This document shows positions 34,870-44,404 of a DNA stretch of 64,000 bases, piece by piece. How positions within the stretch are numbered: the stretch's first letter is position 1; each line of letters begins with the position of its first letter. A model generated the notes under the pieces. It ran no database searches. It saw only the letters and a program-made list of their open reading frames with translations, and had not been told where the DNA came from. The stretch spans positions 186,001-250,000 of the forward strand of contig NZ_JAIVFX010000005.1 of NCBI RefSeq assembly GCF_020829625.1. Direction: 5' to 3'. Origin of the DNA: Nostoc sp. XA010 (GTDB taxonomy: Bacteria; Cyanobacteriota; Cyanobacteriia; Cyanobacteriales; Nostocaceae). Both the position numbers and the translations under genes were made by a program.

Positions 34870-36573
34870 TTACAATTTACAACTCCTGATAAGAGCCAAA
34901 AAATCTTCCCAAGCGCCTGAATAACCAAATATCAACTTTCTTCCCTCTCCACCCCAAAAAGTAGGAAATGCTCCTTCTGGTGCATCAATACTAAAAGTAA
35001 GTTCAGAATATTCTTTCCAGCAATTATTGACACGCCAACCTAAGCGATCGCCTACTTTAATCCAATCACAATCTAATTTTAACCAAATTTCTCTTTGAAC
35101 ACTAAAGCCAAAACGCCCGTTGCTATACTTTAGCCAAAGTTCATTAATCTTAATAATATCTTGGCAGGGGAATCTTTTGATACTCTCTGAGTTAAGCCAG
35201 CCATCTTGTTCTTGACAAGATATTTTCAACATCAGTGTGCCAGTTACTCGATCAGCATCTTTCCACTTACCTGCTTCTAGCAAACTAATTAACATCTGTT
35301 CGTGATCTATTCGTAGAAGAAAAAAATCATCTGACTGTGCTGAAGTCTTCCGTTTGCCAAAAATTCCGTTACCATCGGCAGAAATTTTTGCTTCACTTAT
35401 TCCCTTTTCCCATTTCCACCACCAATGCTCTGAGTAAACGTCATCTTCTTGAATAATGACCTCACTTGTTTTAGGATTAATTGTTCCCTTGATTTTAATG
35501 CGATAAGTCCAGCCTAAACCTACATCTCTAACATTTAAATTTCCATCAAATGAGTTCCCATCCTGTTTAGCAATACAGAGAGTAACAAATATATGGTTTC
35601 GACTTCTGGATTTGCCAGACCAAGTACCAACTATTGAAAAAGGTAAAAGTTTTAATTCTATATTCGATTCGGGTGGCAAATCATTACAATAATCTTTTAA
35701 TATCTCATCTATAGATTGATAGCGTTCTTTCACATAATTCTGAATCAACTTATCTAAAACTTGTCCCAATTGAGGAGTAACACTTTGACCTTGGGGCAAG
35801 CGTTCTCTCCAAACCCAGGAACCTTTGAGTGCATCATAAAGTTCATCACAAGTATCTATTTGTGGTAAACATTGGGTTAATAGCCGAATACAAGTGACAC
35901 CCAAACTATAAAGGTCGCTTGCAGGGAAAACTTGACCACGCATTTGTTCTAATGGTGTATATCCAGGCGTTCCTACTGTTGTGCCAACACCTACAAAAGT
36001 TTTTGTAATTTGTTTAGAAACACCAAAATCAATTAATATTAGCTTGCCATCCAGACGACGCATGATATTTTCTGGCTTAATGTCTCGATGAATTACACCG
36101 CGTTCATGGATAAACTTCAGGATAGGTAATAAATCAGTTAAAAGCTGTTTTATCTTTTCTTCGCTAAAGGCTCCCTGCTGCTGTAATTCTTGTAATAAAT
36201 TCTGCCCCTGAATCAACTCTTGGACCAAATAAAGCCGCTTATCCTGTTCAAAATAAGCAATCAAACGGGGAATTTGTGGATGTTCTCCCAAATCATACAG
36301 ACGCTTCGCCTCTTGCTTAAATAACTCTGTTGCTTTCTCAAGTGCAGCCGTTCCTTCAAATTGAGGAACAAATTGCTTAATTACGCAAGGTTCGTCTCTC
36401 TTATCTACATCCCTGGCTTCATAAGTTCTGCTAAATCCACCCTCACCCAAAAGTCGTATTACCCGGAAACGATTTCTGAATAATGGTGTGAGTGTTTGTC
36501 CACACTTAATGCAAAACTTATTGTCATCAGGGTTAAAGGGATTTGAACAACTGGAATTAGAACAGTAAAGCAT
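34870..36573 (-). CDS. Ser/Thr kinase with N-terminal zinc ribbon and unknown C-terminal domain
   Basis: 567 residues. Residues 4-25 are a zinc ribbon (CSNSSCSNPF ... FCIKCGQ). The kinase domain (about 34-290) has RLLGEGGFSRTYEA, CVIKQFVP, HRDIKPENIMRR, LIDFGVSKQ and TVGTPGYTPLEQM, all catalytic parts present. The last 250 residues have no kinase features; they are Trp-rich and beta-rich (GTWSGKSRSRNHIFVTL, EHWWWKWEKGISEAKI), perhaps a ligand-binding domain. No membrane segment, unlike the kinase at 25638. Close upstream of the HicB-like gene on the same strand. Confidence 0.88.
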   Translation of the reverse strand: MLYCSNSSCSNPFNPDDNKFCIKCGQTLTPLFRNRFRVIRLLGEGGFSRTYEARDVDKRDEPCVIKQFVPQFEGTAALEKATELFKQEAKRLYDLGEHPQIPRLIAYFEQDKRLYLVQELIQGQNLLQELQQQGAFSEEKIKQLLTDLLPILKFIHERGVIHRDIKPENIMRRLDGKLILIDFGVSKQITKTFVGVGTTVGTPGYTPLEQMRGQVFPASDLYSLGVTCIRLLTQCLPQIDTCDELYDALKGSWVWRERLPQGQSVTPQLGQVLDKLIQNYVKERYQSIDEILKDYCNDLPPESNIELKLLPFSIVGTWSGKSRSRNHIFVTLCIAKQDGNSFDGNLNVRDVGLGWTYRIKIKGTINPKTSEVIIQEDDVYSEHWWWKWEKGISEAKISADGNGIFGKRKTSAQSDDFFLLRIDHEQMLISLLEAGKWKDADRVTGTLMLKISCQEQDGWLNSESIKRFPCQDIIKINELWLKYSNGRFGFSVQREIWLKLDCDWIKVGDRLGWRVNNCWKEYSELTFSIDAPEGAFPTFWGGEGRKLIFGYSGAWEDFLALIRSCKL

Positions 36574-36763
36574 ATTTGGGAATATATCAACAGATAGTGT
36601 CTATGTTCAGTTTTCCCAATTTCTGCTTACTGAGTTTCACGAGTCTTAATATTTTTGAGCAGATTTTTTTCTAGTGACGGCTACAGTCTCAAGTTACTTT
36701 TGCTAGCGTAGGGATATAAGGTTTATCGCTCCCCAGTAAGCGCCTGGAAGCAAAAGGATTAAT

Positions 36764-37639
36764 ATGGCTCATTTAAATCAGCGTCGTCCCCAAAATGTCA
36801 ACGGCGATTTTTATGTAGATACTACCTGTATTGATTGTGATACCTGTCGCTGGATGGCTCCTGAAGTATTTTATGATGTAGATGATCAATCGGCTGTTTA
36901 TCATCAACCATCGAATGAGGCGGAAAGATTAGCCGCACTGCAAGCACTTTTAGCTTGTCCTACCAGTTCCATTGGCACAGTTGAAAAGCCAAAAGATATC
37001 AAAGCTGTTCAACAAAGTTTTCCACTATTAGTAACAGAAAATATTTACCACTGCGGCTATCATTCTGAAAAATCTTACGGTGCTGCTAGCTATTTAATTC
37101 AGCTTCCAGAAGGTAATCTTTTGGTGGATTCTCCCCGGTTTACGCCGCCTTTAGTCAAGCGTTTAGAAGAAGTGGGGTCAATTCGTTATATGTACCTAAC
37201 TCATAAAGATGATGTGGCAGATCATCAAAAGTTTGCCGAGCATTTTCAGTGCGATCGCATCCTCCACGTTGATGATATTACTGCGGATACTCGCAATGTA
37301 GAAATACAGCTAACTGGTTCCGAACCATTTGCCTTGACTCCATATTTATTAATCATCCCAGTTCCCGGTCACACCAAAGGACAAACTGTTTTACTCTACA
37401 AAAATAAGTTTCTGTTTACTGGCGACCATCTCGCTTGGTCAGAAAGCTTACATCAACTGGCTGCATTCCACAATGCCTGCTGGTATTCTTGGTCAGAACA
37501 GACTAAATCAATGCGTAACTTGGCTAATTACTCTTTTGAGTGGGTGCTACCAGGTCATGGGCGAAGGTTTCATGCTGATAAGGAAACCATACGCCAGCAG
37601 ATGCACAAGTGTATTGAATTGATGGAATCTTTGAATTGA
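36764..37639 (+). CDS. ferredoxin domain fused to metallo-beta-lactamase fold hydrolase
   Basis: 291 residues. The first 75 residues have CIDCDTCRWMAPEVF and ALLACPTSSIG, one 4Fe-4S site of single-cluster ferredoxins. The rest is an MBL fold: NLLVDSPR, then YLTHKDDVADHQKFAEHF in place of the usual T-H-x-H-x-D-H, PVPGHTKGQTVLLY, LFTGDHLAWS and WVLPGHGRRFH. The second His of the metal motif is Asp here, so zinc/iron binding is altered. The role is unknown; fusion suggests redox-linked hydrolysis or glyoxalase-like activity. Single gene. Confidence 0.85.
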   Translation: MAHLNQRRPQNVNGDFYVDTTCIDCDTCRWMAPEVFYDVDDQSAVYHQPSNEAERLAALQALLACPTSSIGTVEKPKDIKAVQQSFPLLVTENIYHCGYHSEKSYGAASYLIQLPEGNLLVDSPRFTPPLVKRLEEVGSIRYMYLTHKDDVADHQKFAEHFQCDRILHVDDITADTRNVEIQLTGSEPFALTPYLLIIPVPGHTKGQTVLLYKNKFLFTGDHLAWSESLHQLAAFHNACWYSWSEQTKSMRNLANYSFEWVLPGHGRRFHADKETIRQQMHKCIELMESLN

Positions 37640-37736
37640 CCAAATAATTCATAATTATTCGGTTATATGGCAAAACTTAAGAAAAACCTAACCCCCTAAT
37701 CCCTTTCCCAATGCCGGAAGGGGAAAAATTTAAAGT

Positions 37737-38189
37737 CTCTCTCCTTTAAGGCTACGGTGTACACACAAGTGCTTTCGTTCAGAACACAAGGGCTTTCGTT
37801 CAGAACACGAGGGCTTTCATTCAGAACACAAGGGCTTTCGTTCAGAACATGAGGGCTTTCGTTCAGAACATGAGGGCTTTCGTTCAGAACATGAGGGCTT
37901 TCGTTCAGAACATGAGGGCTTTCGTTCAGAACACGAGGGCTTTCGTTCAGAATACGAGGGCTTTCGTTCAGAACACGAGGGCTTTTGTTCAGAACACGAG
38001 GGCTTTTGTTCAGAACACGAGGGCTTTCGTTCAGAACATAAGGACTTTCGTTCAGAACACAAGTCTTTTTTGAGCCTTTGAGGGAATGAAACAGCTTTGC
38101 TTTTCAAGAGGGGTTGGGGAGATTAAAAGTCTGTGCAGCCACTCCACTTTAAAAGACTTGTGTGTACACGGTAGCTTTTAAGGAGAGAG
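37737..38189. mobile_element. 453-bp element: 34-bp inverted repeats around a 21-bp minisatellite
   Basis: The left arm (37737-37770, from CTCTCTCCTTTAAGGCTACG to CACACAAGT) and the right arm (38156-38189, complement) match at about 31 of 34 bases. The interior is a 14-copy 21-bp tandem repeat plus a single-copy tail. The arm core CTACGGTGTACACACAAGT also occurs at 19574. No transposase is present. A related pair of arms is at 47770-48020. I regard it as a non-autonomous element. Confidence 0.65.
37769..38066. repeat. 21-bp minisatellite, about 14 copies
   Basis: Unit GAGGGCTTTCGTTCAGAACA plus C or T, with few variants. On the plus strand it can be read as the heptad AFVQNTR/AFVQNMR, on the minus strand as CSERKPS. 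Both frames stay open because 21 is a multiple of three; I see no ribosome site and treat it as non-coding. Confidence 0.9.
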
Positions 38190-38274
38190 ATTTAGAGAGA
38201 GGTCAGATTTTATTGCATACAAACCAGAAGCGCTATAACCTGGGTTTTAGCACCCTTTTAACCAAACACGGATT

Positions 38275-39348
38275 ATGAAAAAGCTGATCAACAAGCCGGA
38301 AGACTTTGTGCGGGAAAGTCTAGAAGGTATGGCGGCGGCTCATTCCGATTTAATTAAACTGAATTATGATCCTGCTTTTGTCTATCGAGCCGATGCACCT
38401 ATACAGGGTAAAGTAGCAATTATTTCTGGTGGTGGCAGTGGACATGAACCAATGCACGCTGGCTTCGTGGGCAGAGGAATGCTCGATGCAGCTTGTCCTG
38501 GTGAGGTTTTCACTTCACCTACTCCAGACCAAATGCTAGAAGCAGCCAAACAAGTAGATGGAGGATCAGGTATCCTTTATATCGTCAAAAATTACAGTGG
38601 CGATGTGATGAACTTTGAAATGGCAACGGAGTTAGCCCGTAGTGAGGGCATTCGATCGCTAAATATTTTGATTGATGACGATGTAGCAGTGAAAGATAGT
38701 CTCTATACCCAAGGACGCCGGGGTGTGGGAACAACAATACTAGCGGAGAAAATTTGTGGCGCGGCGGCTGAAGCTGGGTATGATTTGCTACAAATAGAAA
38801 ATTTATGTCGTCGGGTAAATCTGAATGGGCGGAGTATGGGAATTGCTCTAACATCTTGTACAGTGCCCGCTAATGGAACGCCGACATTTGAATTGAGCGA
38901 TCGCGAAATTGAATTAGGCATCGGTATTCACGGTGAGCCAGGAACAGAACGTACAGCTATCAAATCAGTAGACGAGATTACCGAAATTTTGACGCGATCG
39001 CTCCTTGAAGATGCAGCATACAGCCGCACACTGCGCGAGTGGGATGAAGACAAAGGAGAATGGGTAGATGTAGAACTAACAAATCTCCCATTTGCCAAAG
39101 GCGATCGCCTGTTAGCTTTTGTCAATAGTATGGGTGGAACTCCGATTTCCGAACTGTATATTGTTTACCGCAAACTCGCCCAAATCTGCGAACAGCAAGG
39201 ATTGCAAATTGTGCGAAACTTGATAGGCCCTTACATCACATCTCTAGAAATGCAAGGTTGCTCCATTACCTTGCTGAAATTAGATGACGAGATGATCCGC
39301 CTATGGGATGCACCAGTCAAAACACCAAGTTGGCGCTGGGGAATTTAA
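38275..39348 (+). CDS. dhaK: dihydroxyacetone kinase subunit DhaK
   Basis: 357 residues. [20 protein letters not shown] opens the family; [20 protein letters not shown] holds the substrate loop and [20 protein letters not shown] a helix of the second domain. DhaK binds dihydroxyacetone covalently through a His (in the [12 protein letters not shown] vicinity, C replaces some family residues). It pairs with DhaL, 16 bases downstream. No DhaM phosphocarrier is present nearby. Confidence 0.93.
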   Translation: MKKLINKPEDFVRESLEGMAAAHSDLIKLNYDPAFVYRADAPIQGKVAIISGGGSGHEPMHAGFVGRGMLDAACPGEVFTSPTPDQMLEAAKQVDGGSGILYIVKNYSGDVMNFEMATELARSEGIRSLNILIDDDVAVKDSLYTQGRRGVGTTILAEKICGAAAEAGYDLLQIENLCRRVNLNGRSMGIALTSCTVPANGTPTFELSDREIELGIGIHGEPGTERTAIKSVDEITEILTRSLLEDAAYSRTLREWDEDKGEWVDVELTNLPFAKGDRLLAFVNSMGGTPISELYIVYRKLAQICEQQGLQIVRNLIGPYITSLEMQGCSITLLKLDDEMIRLWDAPVKTPSWRWGI

Positions 39349-39364
39349 CTAATTACGAATTAAT

Positions 39365-39997
39365 ATGGTGACTCAAGCGCAGATATTACAATGGTTGCAG
39401 GCTTATGCAACTGATATAGAGCAGAATAAAACATATTTAACAGAATTAGACGCTGCGATCGGAGATGCAGATCATGGGGTCAATATGGATCGCGGCTTCA
39501 AAAAGGTAAGCGCTCAGTTACCAACTCTTACAGACAAAGACATCAGCAATATTCTCAAAACCGTCAGTATGACCTTGATTTCTTCTATTGGCGGTGCGAG
39601 TGGCCCTCTTTATGGCACCTGGTTTTTACGAGCCAGTACAGCAGTAGTTGGTAAGCAAGAATTAACAGAACAAGATGTGTTAGGGCTACTCCAAGCAGGC
39701 TTAGATGGCGTGCTGCAACGTGGCAAAGCGCAACTAGGAGATAAAACAATGGTTGATGTGCTATCTCCGGCTGTAGCCGCTTTTGGGCAAGCTGTAGGAG
39801 AAAGTAAAGGGACGTTGGAAGCTATGCAACAGGCTGTAGCAGCAGCCCAAACGGGGTTGCAGGAAACTATACCAATGCAGGCGAAAAAGGGACGGGCTAG
39901 CTACCTGGGGGAACGGAGTATCGGACATCCAGATCCAGGAGGGACTTCTGCTTATTTGATGTTGAAGAGTTTGTTAGGTGTATTGGAAACTATTTGA
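39365..39997 (+). CDS. dhaL: dihydroxyacetone kinase subunit DhaL
   Basis: 210 residues, an alpha-barrel nucleotide-binding protein. ELDAAIGDADHGVNMDRGFK supplies the Mg-binding Asp cluster, SIGGASGPLYGTWF the phosphate loop, and GDKTMVDVLSPAV and DPGGTSAYLML the rest of the site. In PTS-type enzymes DhaL holds ADP rephosphorylated by DhaM; the donor here is unknown. Second gene of the dhaKL operon. Confidence 0.93.
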   Translation: MVTQAQILQWLQAYATDIEQNKTYLTELDAAIGDADHGVNMDRGFKKVSAQLPTLTDKDISNILKTVSMTLISSIGGASGPLYGTWFLRASTAVVGKQELTEQDVLGLLQAGLDGVLQRGKAQLGDKTMVDVLSPAVAAFGQAVGESKGTLEAMQQAVAAAQTGLQETIPMQAKKGRASYLGERSIGHPDPGGTSAYLMLKSLLGVLETI

Positions 39998-40181
39998 GAT
40001 TCAGAAGTTGAAGCAGATTTTGAAGCTTGAAATTATTCCAACTCAAAGCTACTGAAGTTTCAATAGTTAAATCTCCTTGTTTAAGGTTAGTCATCAAAGC
40101 AGAACCATTTTCCAGACTATGGAAAAGGTCATCTAAAAGCTGCAATTGATTTCGAGGAAGAGTATAGTAAACTTTATTCAA
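39990..40181 (-). CDS. possible small protein downstream of ftn2
   Basis: 63 residues from a TTG at 40181, two bases after the ftn2 stop; its 3' end overlaps dhaL by 8 bases. The sequence (YYTLPRNQLQLLDDLFHSLE...) has two amphipathic helices with no recognised domain. Tight spacing to ftn2 supports co-transcription, but the start codon is weak and no ribosome site is clear. Confidence 0.3.
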   Translation of the reverse strand: MNKVYYTLPRNQLQLLDDLFHSLENGSALMTNLKQGDLTIETSVALSWNNFKLQNLLQLLNLK

Positions 40182-40183
40182 AC

Positions 40184-42490
40184 TTATCTAATTATCTGAT
40201 TGACAGCAGATATACTCTGGATGCGCCATTTACCTCGTTCTCGAATTAAATCATATTGAACTCGCAAATCCTCGTTAGAAGAATTTTGAAACTGACCATT
40301 TTCATATAACTGCTTTGCTTCCTTAACCGTAGCTTTCACTACGGCACGATCTGCAAGTAAATCACTTTCCTCTACAGAGTCTATCTTCAGACTATGGTCG
40401 TACTTGTAGTATTGGTTTTCTAATTTATACTTTTGAGCAGTCTGCCGCGATTGAGACAAAACTGAACCAGTTAAAATCTGCTCTAAATTATTAATTTCAT
40501 GATTCGGCCCGAAAGCTTCAGCTTTGGTTAATAACCAAGCCCGAATCACTTCCTCTGCTGTTGCATTTGTTAGAGGGCCTTCTGCTAATTCTGGTTTACT
40601 AATTGGATCAGGAATAGATATTGGTGGTTGATTTATCTCGACAAACAACTCTGAACCACGTATAGGTGGTGTAGGGAAAAACAGATTTTTTAACCATCCA
40701 AAAGTTGTTGTCGCTACCACCCAGAGAACTAATAAGCTCACCAAAGAAATAAACACTCTCCATACCAGCCGTGTTTTCCCTTCTATGGTGTTAGCAAAAG
40801 TTCGCCGCCGCCGGGGACGACGAGAATGAGGACGATTATCTGGTATACGCTCTCGGATAGTAGATTGAGTAGGTTTTCTCCGCCTACGCTTTTGATTATG
40901 AACGGGTGCAGCACTTTTAGCTGAACCGTTTAAATGCTGATTAGTGCCTCTGCTCATCCGTTCAGCAGCAGGAATCTCTGATTTTACACTTTCAGATGAA
41001 TTCCACATAGGTGGTGAGAAGTTTAGATGTTCGGATGTTTCTTTTATTGGTGTTTTTGGCAAATCTGGGTCAGGTATTCTGCTGTGATTAAATTGCCCTG
41101 AAGTCCTAGTTGAATTGTTGTGGAAAGGAGAATTATTTGTCTTGGGCTGAGGAAAATATTGAGGATTAATTACAGCCCATTCATTAGTTGTTTCTGCATC
41201 AGTTGGCAGTGCTTCTAAATAAGCTTGTACCTGTTGGTTAGCAAAGTAATCTTTTAGGAAAGCTTGCTGGTTTGCTAAATCTCTAAAATGGGGAAATACT
41301 TCGTGTTGCAACCACTGTTCTGCATATAGACACAGCCCCGGTAATAAATCTGGAGAGTCTTGAGATTTTTCCCGAATAAAAGCTAAAGCTTCGTACTCCT
41401 GACTAAGTTCTAAAACACGAGTTGCTTCTTCAGTTTGTCCCAAAAGTAATGCACATAGCGACTGTTCTAAATGTACATCTTGGCGTTTGCCCAGACGCAT
41501 GAGCATTTGCCTGGCTTGACGAATTAAAGCAGGTTGCCGTTGAGCAAATCCCCGTGCTATCAAGGCATAAACAGCTAAGTAAGTGGCAACAGCAGAAGGA
41601 CGTTTGCTTTGGGCTTCAAATAACTTGTGCTGTTCTGCAACTGTTAAGTGGTTGCGTAACTGCTGGATAAATCGCAGAAAGTCATCTATATTTAAACCCG
41701 ATTCATCGCTGTTCGTGCCATCAATGCCACCACGATCTTCTAAAAGGTTTTGCAATAATTCCAAGCCTTGGCGTCGTTCGGCAGTTTTTTCTTGAGGTAG
41801 TGCCAACAACTCCAAAATTCGATATGGTCGCAATTTGTAAAGATCCGCCTGAATTTCTGCCTGTACACTAGTGAACAACCCTTCACGTACTAGGAGTTCT
41901 TGACCAGTTTCTAGGGATATGGCGGCATTTTCGTAATGACCTTGCTGCCACTGTTCACGACCTAATTCAAGACAAGCAAGGGCAACAGTGAGAACAACAT
42001 CTGGATGTTCAGCGCTTTCGTATATTTCTTCGTCTGCTAAATTATTACTTTTTATTAAACTTTTAGCACCATTTTTATTTACCAGGTAAGGACGACCTAG
42101 TTTCAATACAAGCTCGTATTCGCCCAACTCTTGCAAAATTAGCAAAGCGCCAACTAATTCGTCTTGGCTAATTTCGATACCCAGACTCTGGGTATCGCTA
42201 CCCCTTTTGGTGCTTTCTGGACGATTTTCCTTTGCTACTGCGGCAGCAGCAAGGTTATCAGGGTCATAGGCGTGGGCAAGATAGAGATGATCGTAGGTAC
42301 TGCGTTGTTTTGGATCTGATAAAACCACGTAAGCTTCTTCTATGAGTTGTTTACGAGAAGAAATTGCTGCCTGAGAATACTCACGTCGAGGCAATTGTAC
42401 AATGCGATCGCTGTATGCCTGCCGCAATTGTTCATCACTTGCCGCCAACGGTAGTCCTAAAATTCGGTAGTAATCTAGCGGAATTCGCAC
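40184..42490 (-). CDS. ftn2: cell division protein Ftn2/ZipN (ARC6 homologue)
   Basis: 768 residues. The N-terminus (DYYRILGLPLAASDEQLRQA) is a J-like domain without the HPD tripeptide, as in Ftn2. Helical repeats follow to about 430, then a Ser/Asn/Pro linker, basic KRRRRKPTQ, one membrane helix near 595 (VFISLVSLLVLWVVATTTFG) and the C-terminal ARC6 domain (AEEVIRAWLLTKAEAFGPNH and later SISAVNQIIR). Ftn2 tethers FtsZ to the membrane and recruits division proteins. Single gene or with the short frame after it. Confidence 0.93.
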   Translation of the reverse strand: MRIPLDYYRILGLPLAASDEQLRQAYSDRIVQLPRREYSQAAISSRKQLIEEAYVVLSDPKQRSTYDHLYLAHAYDPDNLAAAAVAKENRPESTKRGSDTQSLGIEISQDELVGALLILQELGEYELVLKLGRPYLVNKNGAKSLIKSNNLADEEIYESAEHPDVVLTVALACLELGREQWQQGHYENAAISLETGQELLVREGLFTSVQAEIQADLYKLRPYRILELLALPQEKTAERRQGLELLQNLLEDRGGIDGTNSDESGLNIDDFLRFIQQLRNHLTVAEQHKLFEAQSKRPSAVATYLAVYALIARGFAQRQPALIRQARQMLMRLGKRQDVHLEQSLCALLLGQTEEATRVLELSQEYEALAFIREKSQDSPDLLPGLCLYAEQWLQHEVFPHFRDLANQQAFLKDYFANQQVQAYLEALPTDAETTNEWAVINPQYFPQPKTNNSPFHNNSTRTSGQFNHSRIPDPDLPKTPIKETSEHLNFSPPMWNSSESVKSEIPAAERMSRGTNQHLNGSAKSAAPVHNQKRRRRKPTQSTIRERIPDNRPHSRRPRRRRTFANTIEGKTRLVWRVFISLVSLLVLWVVATTTFGWLKNLFFPTPPIRGSELFVEINQPPISIPDPISKPELAEGPLTNATAEEVIRAWLLTKAEAFGPNHEINNLEQILTGSVLSQSRQTAQKYKLENQYYKYDHSLKIDSVEESDLLADRAVVKATVKEAKQLYENGQFQNSSNEDLRVQYDLIRERGKWRIQSISAVNQIIR

Positions 42491-43260
42491 AGCCTACTTC
42501 CCCTGCACCGTGATCAACATAATTCACCTAGAGCTTTCCAGGCCTGTAAAACCGTGCCATAACAATGCCGTATAGAATTTACTCTACAAGTGTATATTGC
42601 AACAACTTGTTTTGTACCTCCCCGAAATTTTGAGTCACATTGTAGTACTAATTTTTTGCTTTCGCCTAGAAAGCCTCAATCGTTTGTCTTAATTCTTAGT
42701 ATTTTTGTTTAACACAACTATTATCAGCCTTCGATAGCACAAACCACAACTACCGCTTTTAATCACGGCATAATTGTTGTGGTTGCAAGAATCTATTGAT
42801 GATTGATTTTTTTTGGGACTTTCCCCACTACGAGGTAACAAAAATACCACTATTGGAGGTCTGACCCTGATAACTAGAGAAGCAAATAATATCATAATTT
42901 ACCTTTAATTACAATTACCTATTTGGGTATATAGATTTTTGCCCCCTTTTTTTTAAATTGTTAATGGATATGCAGAAAGCAGTCTATCTTGATTGCTAGT
43001 CTATGAAGGGGAATAGTGAGAGATAAAAACCCAAAGCGGCAGATGTTGCCCTTAGAGTTAAATCCTCATAGGACATGGGCTGAAAAGTTAAAAATCAAAA
43101 AATTAAAAATTCAGCTATTCCCTAAGACCCTTTTTTGGTGCATAAATAAAGTTTGATTGTTGAGTCATGCAAACGCTAGCCTGTTAAAAGCTGAGGTGTT
43201 ATCAGACCAACTTATTTAAGACCGTAAGTTTAAGTTGTACAACAGGGATACTCAAAAATA
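42491..43260. other. 770-bp gap between ftn2 and pdhA, no gene seen
   Basis: AT-rich with no convincing open frame. A 68-codon frame on the minus strand (42689-42895) lacks a ribosome site. It serves as the divergent promoter region for ftn2 and pdhA. No repeat structure of note apart from A/T runs. Confidence 0.4.
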
Positions 43261-44295
43261 ATGGTTCAAGAGCGTACTTTACCCACTTTTAATCCTGCTA
43301 CTACGCACATTACTAAAGAAGAAGGGTTACGGTTGTATGAGGATATGGTGTTAGGGCGCTTGTTTGAAGACAAATGCGCTGAAATGTACTACAGGGGCAA
43401 AATGTTTGGTTTTGTCCATTTGTACAACGGTCAAGAAGCCGTTTGCAGTGGTGTTGTGCAGTCAATGCGACCGGGTGAAGATTACGTTTGTAGTACTTAC
43501 CGCGACCACGTTCATGCTCTCAGTGCGGGAGTACCAGCAAGAGAGGTAATGGCAGAATTATTTGGCAAAGCCACAGGTTGCAGCAAAGGGCGCGGTGGTT
43601 CCATGCACATGTTTTCTGCCGAACATCGCTTGTTGGGTGGCTACGCTTTTGTGGCTGAGGGAATTCCTGTAGCAGCTGGAGCGGCTTTTCAAAGCAAATA
43701 CCGCCGCGAAGTGCTGGGAGATAAAAATGCTGACCAAGTGACAGCTTGCTTTTTTGGCGACGGTGCAGCTAACAACGGTCAGTTTTTTGAGACGCTAAAT
43801 ATGGCAGCTTTATGGAAACTGCCAATTCTTTTTGTAGTCGAAAATAATAAGTGGGCCATTGGGATGTCTCACGAACGAGCCACTTCTCAGCCAGAGATTT
43901 ATAAAAAAGCCAGTGCGTTTAACATGGTGGGCGTGGAAGTAGATGGCATGGATGTACTAGCAGTCAGAGCCGTGGCTCAAGAAGCTGTAGCCCGTGCCCG
44001 CGCAGGTGAGGGGCCAACATTAATTGAGGCGCTTACCTACCGCTTCCGGGGTCACTCCTTGGCTGACCCTGATGAAATGCGAAGCAAGGCGGAGAAAGAA
44101 TTTTGGTTTGCCCGTGACCCAATTAAGAAGTTGGCAGCTTATTTGCTGGAGCAAAATCTCGCAGATGCGGGAGAAATCAAAGCCGTTGACCTTAAAATTC
44201 AGGATGTAATCGACGAAGCCGTTAAGTTCGCCGAAAGCAGCCCCGAACCAGACCCCAGCGAGTTATATCGTTTCGTGTTTGCAGAAGACGAGTAA
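43261..44295 (+). CDS. pdhA: pyruvate dehydrogenase E1 component, alpha subunit
   Basis: 344 residues. The thiamine diphosphate motif starts [20 protein letters not shown] and closes with [26 protein letters not shown] contains the phosphorylation-loop region of the family. The alpha subunit pairs with PdhB (not in the window) to decarboxylate pyruvate for acetyl-CoA. The length fits the cyanobacterial/plastid type. Genes for pdhB and E2 are elsewhere, as is usual in cyanobacteria. Confidence 0.95.
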   Translation: MVQERTLPTFNPATTHITKEEGLRLYEDMVLGRLFEDKCAEMYYRGKMFGFVHLYNGQEAVCSGVVQSMRPGEDYVCSTYRDHVHALSAGVPAREVMAELFGKATGCSKGRGGSMHMFSAEHRLLGGYAFVAEGIPVAAGAAFQSKYRREVLGDKNADQVTACFFGDGAANNGQFFETLNMAALWKLPILFVVENNKWAIGMSHERATSQPEIYKKASAFNMVGVEVDGMDVLAVRAVAQEAVARARAGEGPTLIEALTYRFRGHSLADPDEMRSKAEKEFWFARDPIKKLAAYLLEQNLADAGEIKAVDLKIQDVIDEAVKFAESSPEPDPSELYRFVFAEDE

Positions 44296-44299
44296 CAAA

Positions 44300-44387
44300 G
44301 TTAGGAGTTAAAAGTTAGGAGTTAGGAGTTAGGAGTTAGGAATTTTTAACTCATAACTCACAACTCCTAACTCCTAACTATCCTTAT
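44300..44387. repeat. STRR heptamer hairpin after pdhA
   Basis: AGTTAGGAGTTAAAAGTTAG and more AGTTAGG units, then the complementary CTCATAACTCACAACTCCTA and ACTCCTAACT. The halves can form a long stem that ends in CCTTATACC; it may serve as the pdhA terminator. Confidence 0.7.
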
Positions 44388-44404
44388 ACCCAGGACTAAA
44401 ATTT

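Noticed and set aside
37769..38066. CRISPR array
   Set aside because: The 21-bp units are contiguous with no unique spacers.
37817..38107. 96-codon minus-strand frame of CSERKPS repeats
   Set aside because: It is open only because the minisatellite unit is 21 bp; no ribosome site is present.
42689..42895. 68-codon minus-strand frame before pdhA
   Set aside because: No ribosome site and no domain; the composition is intergenic.
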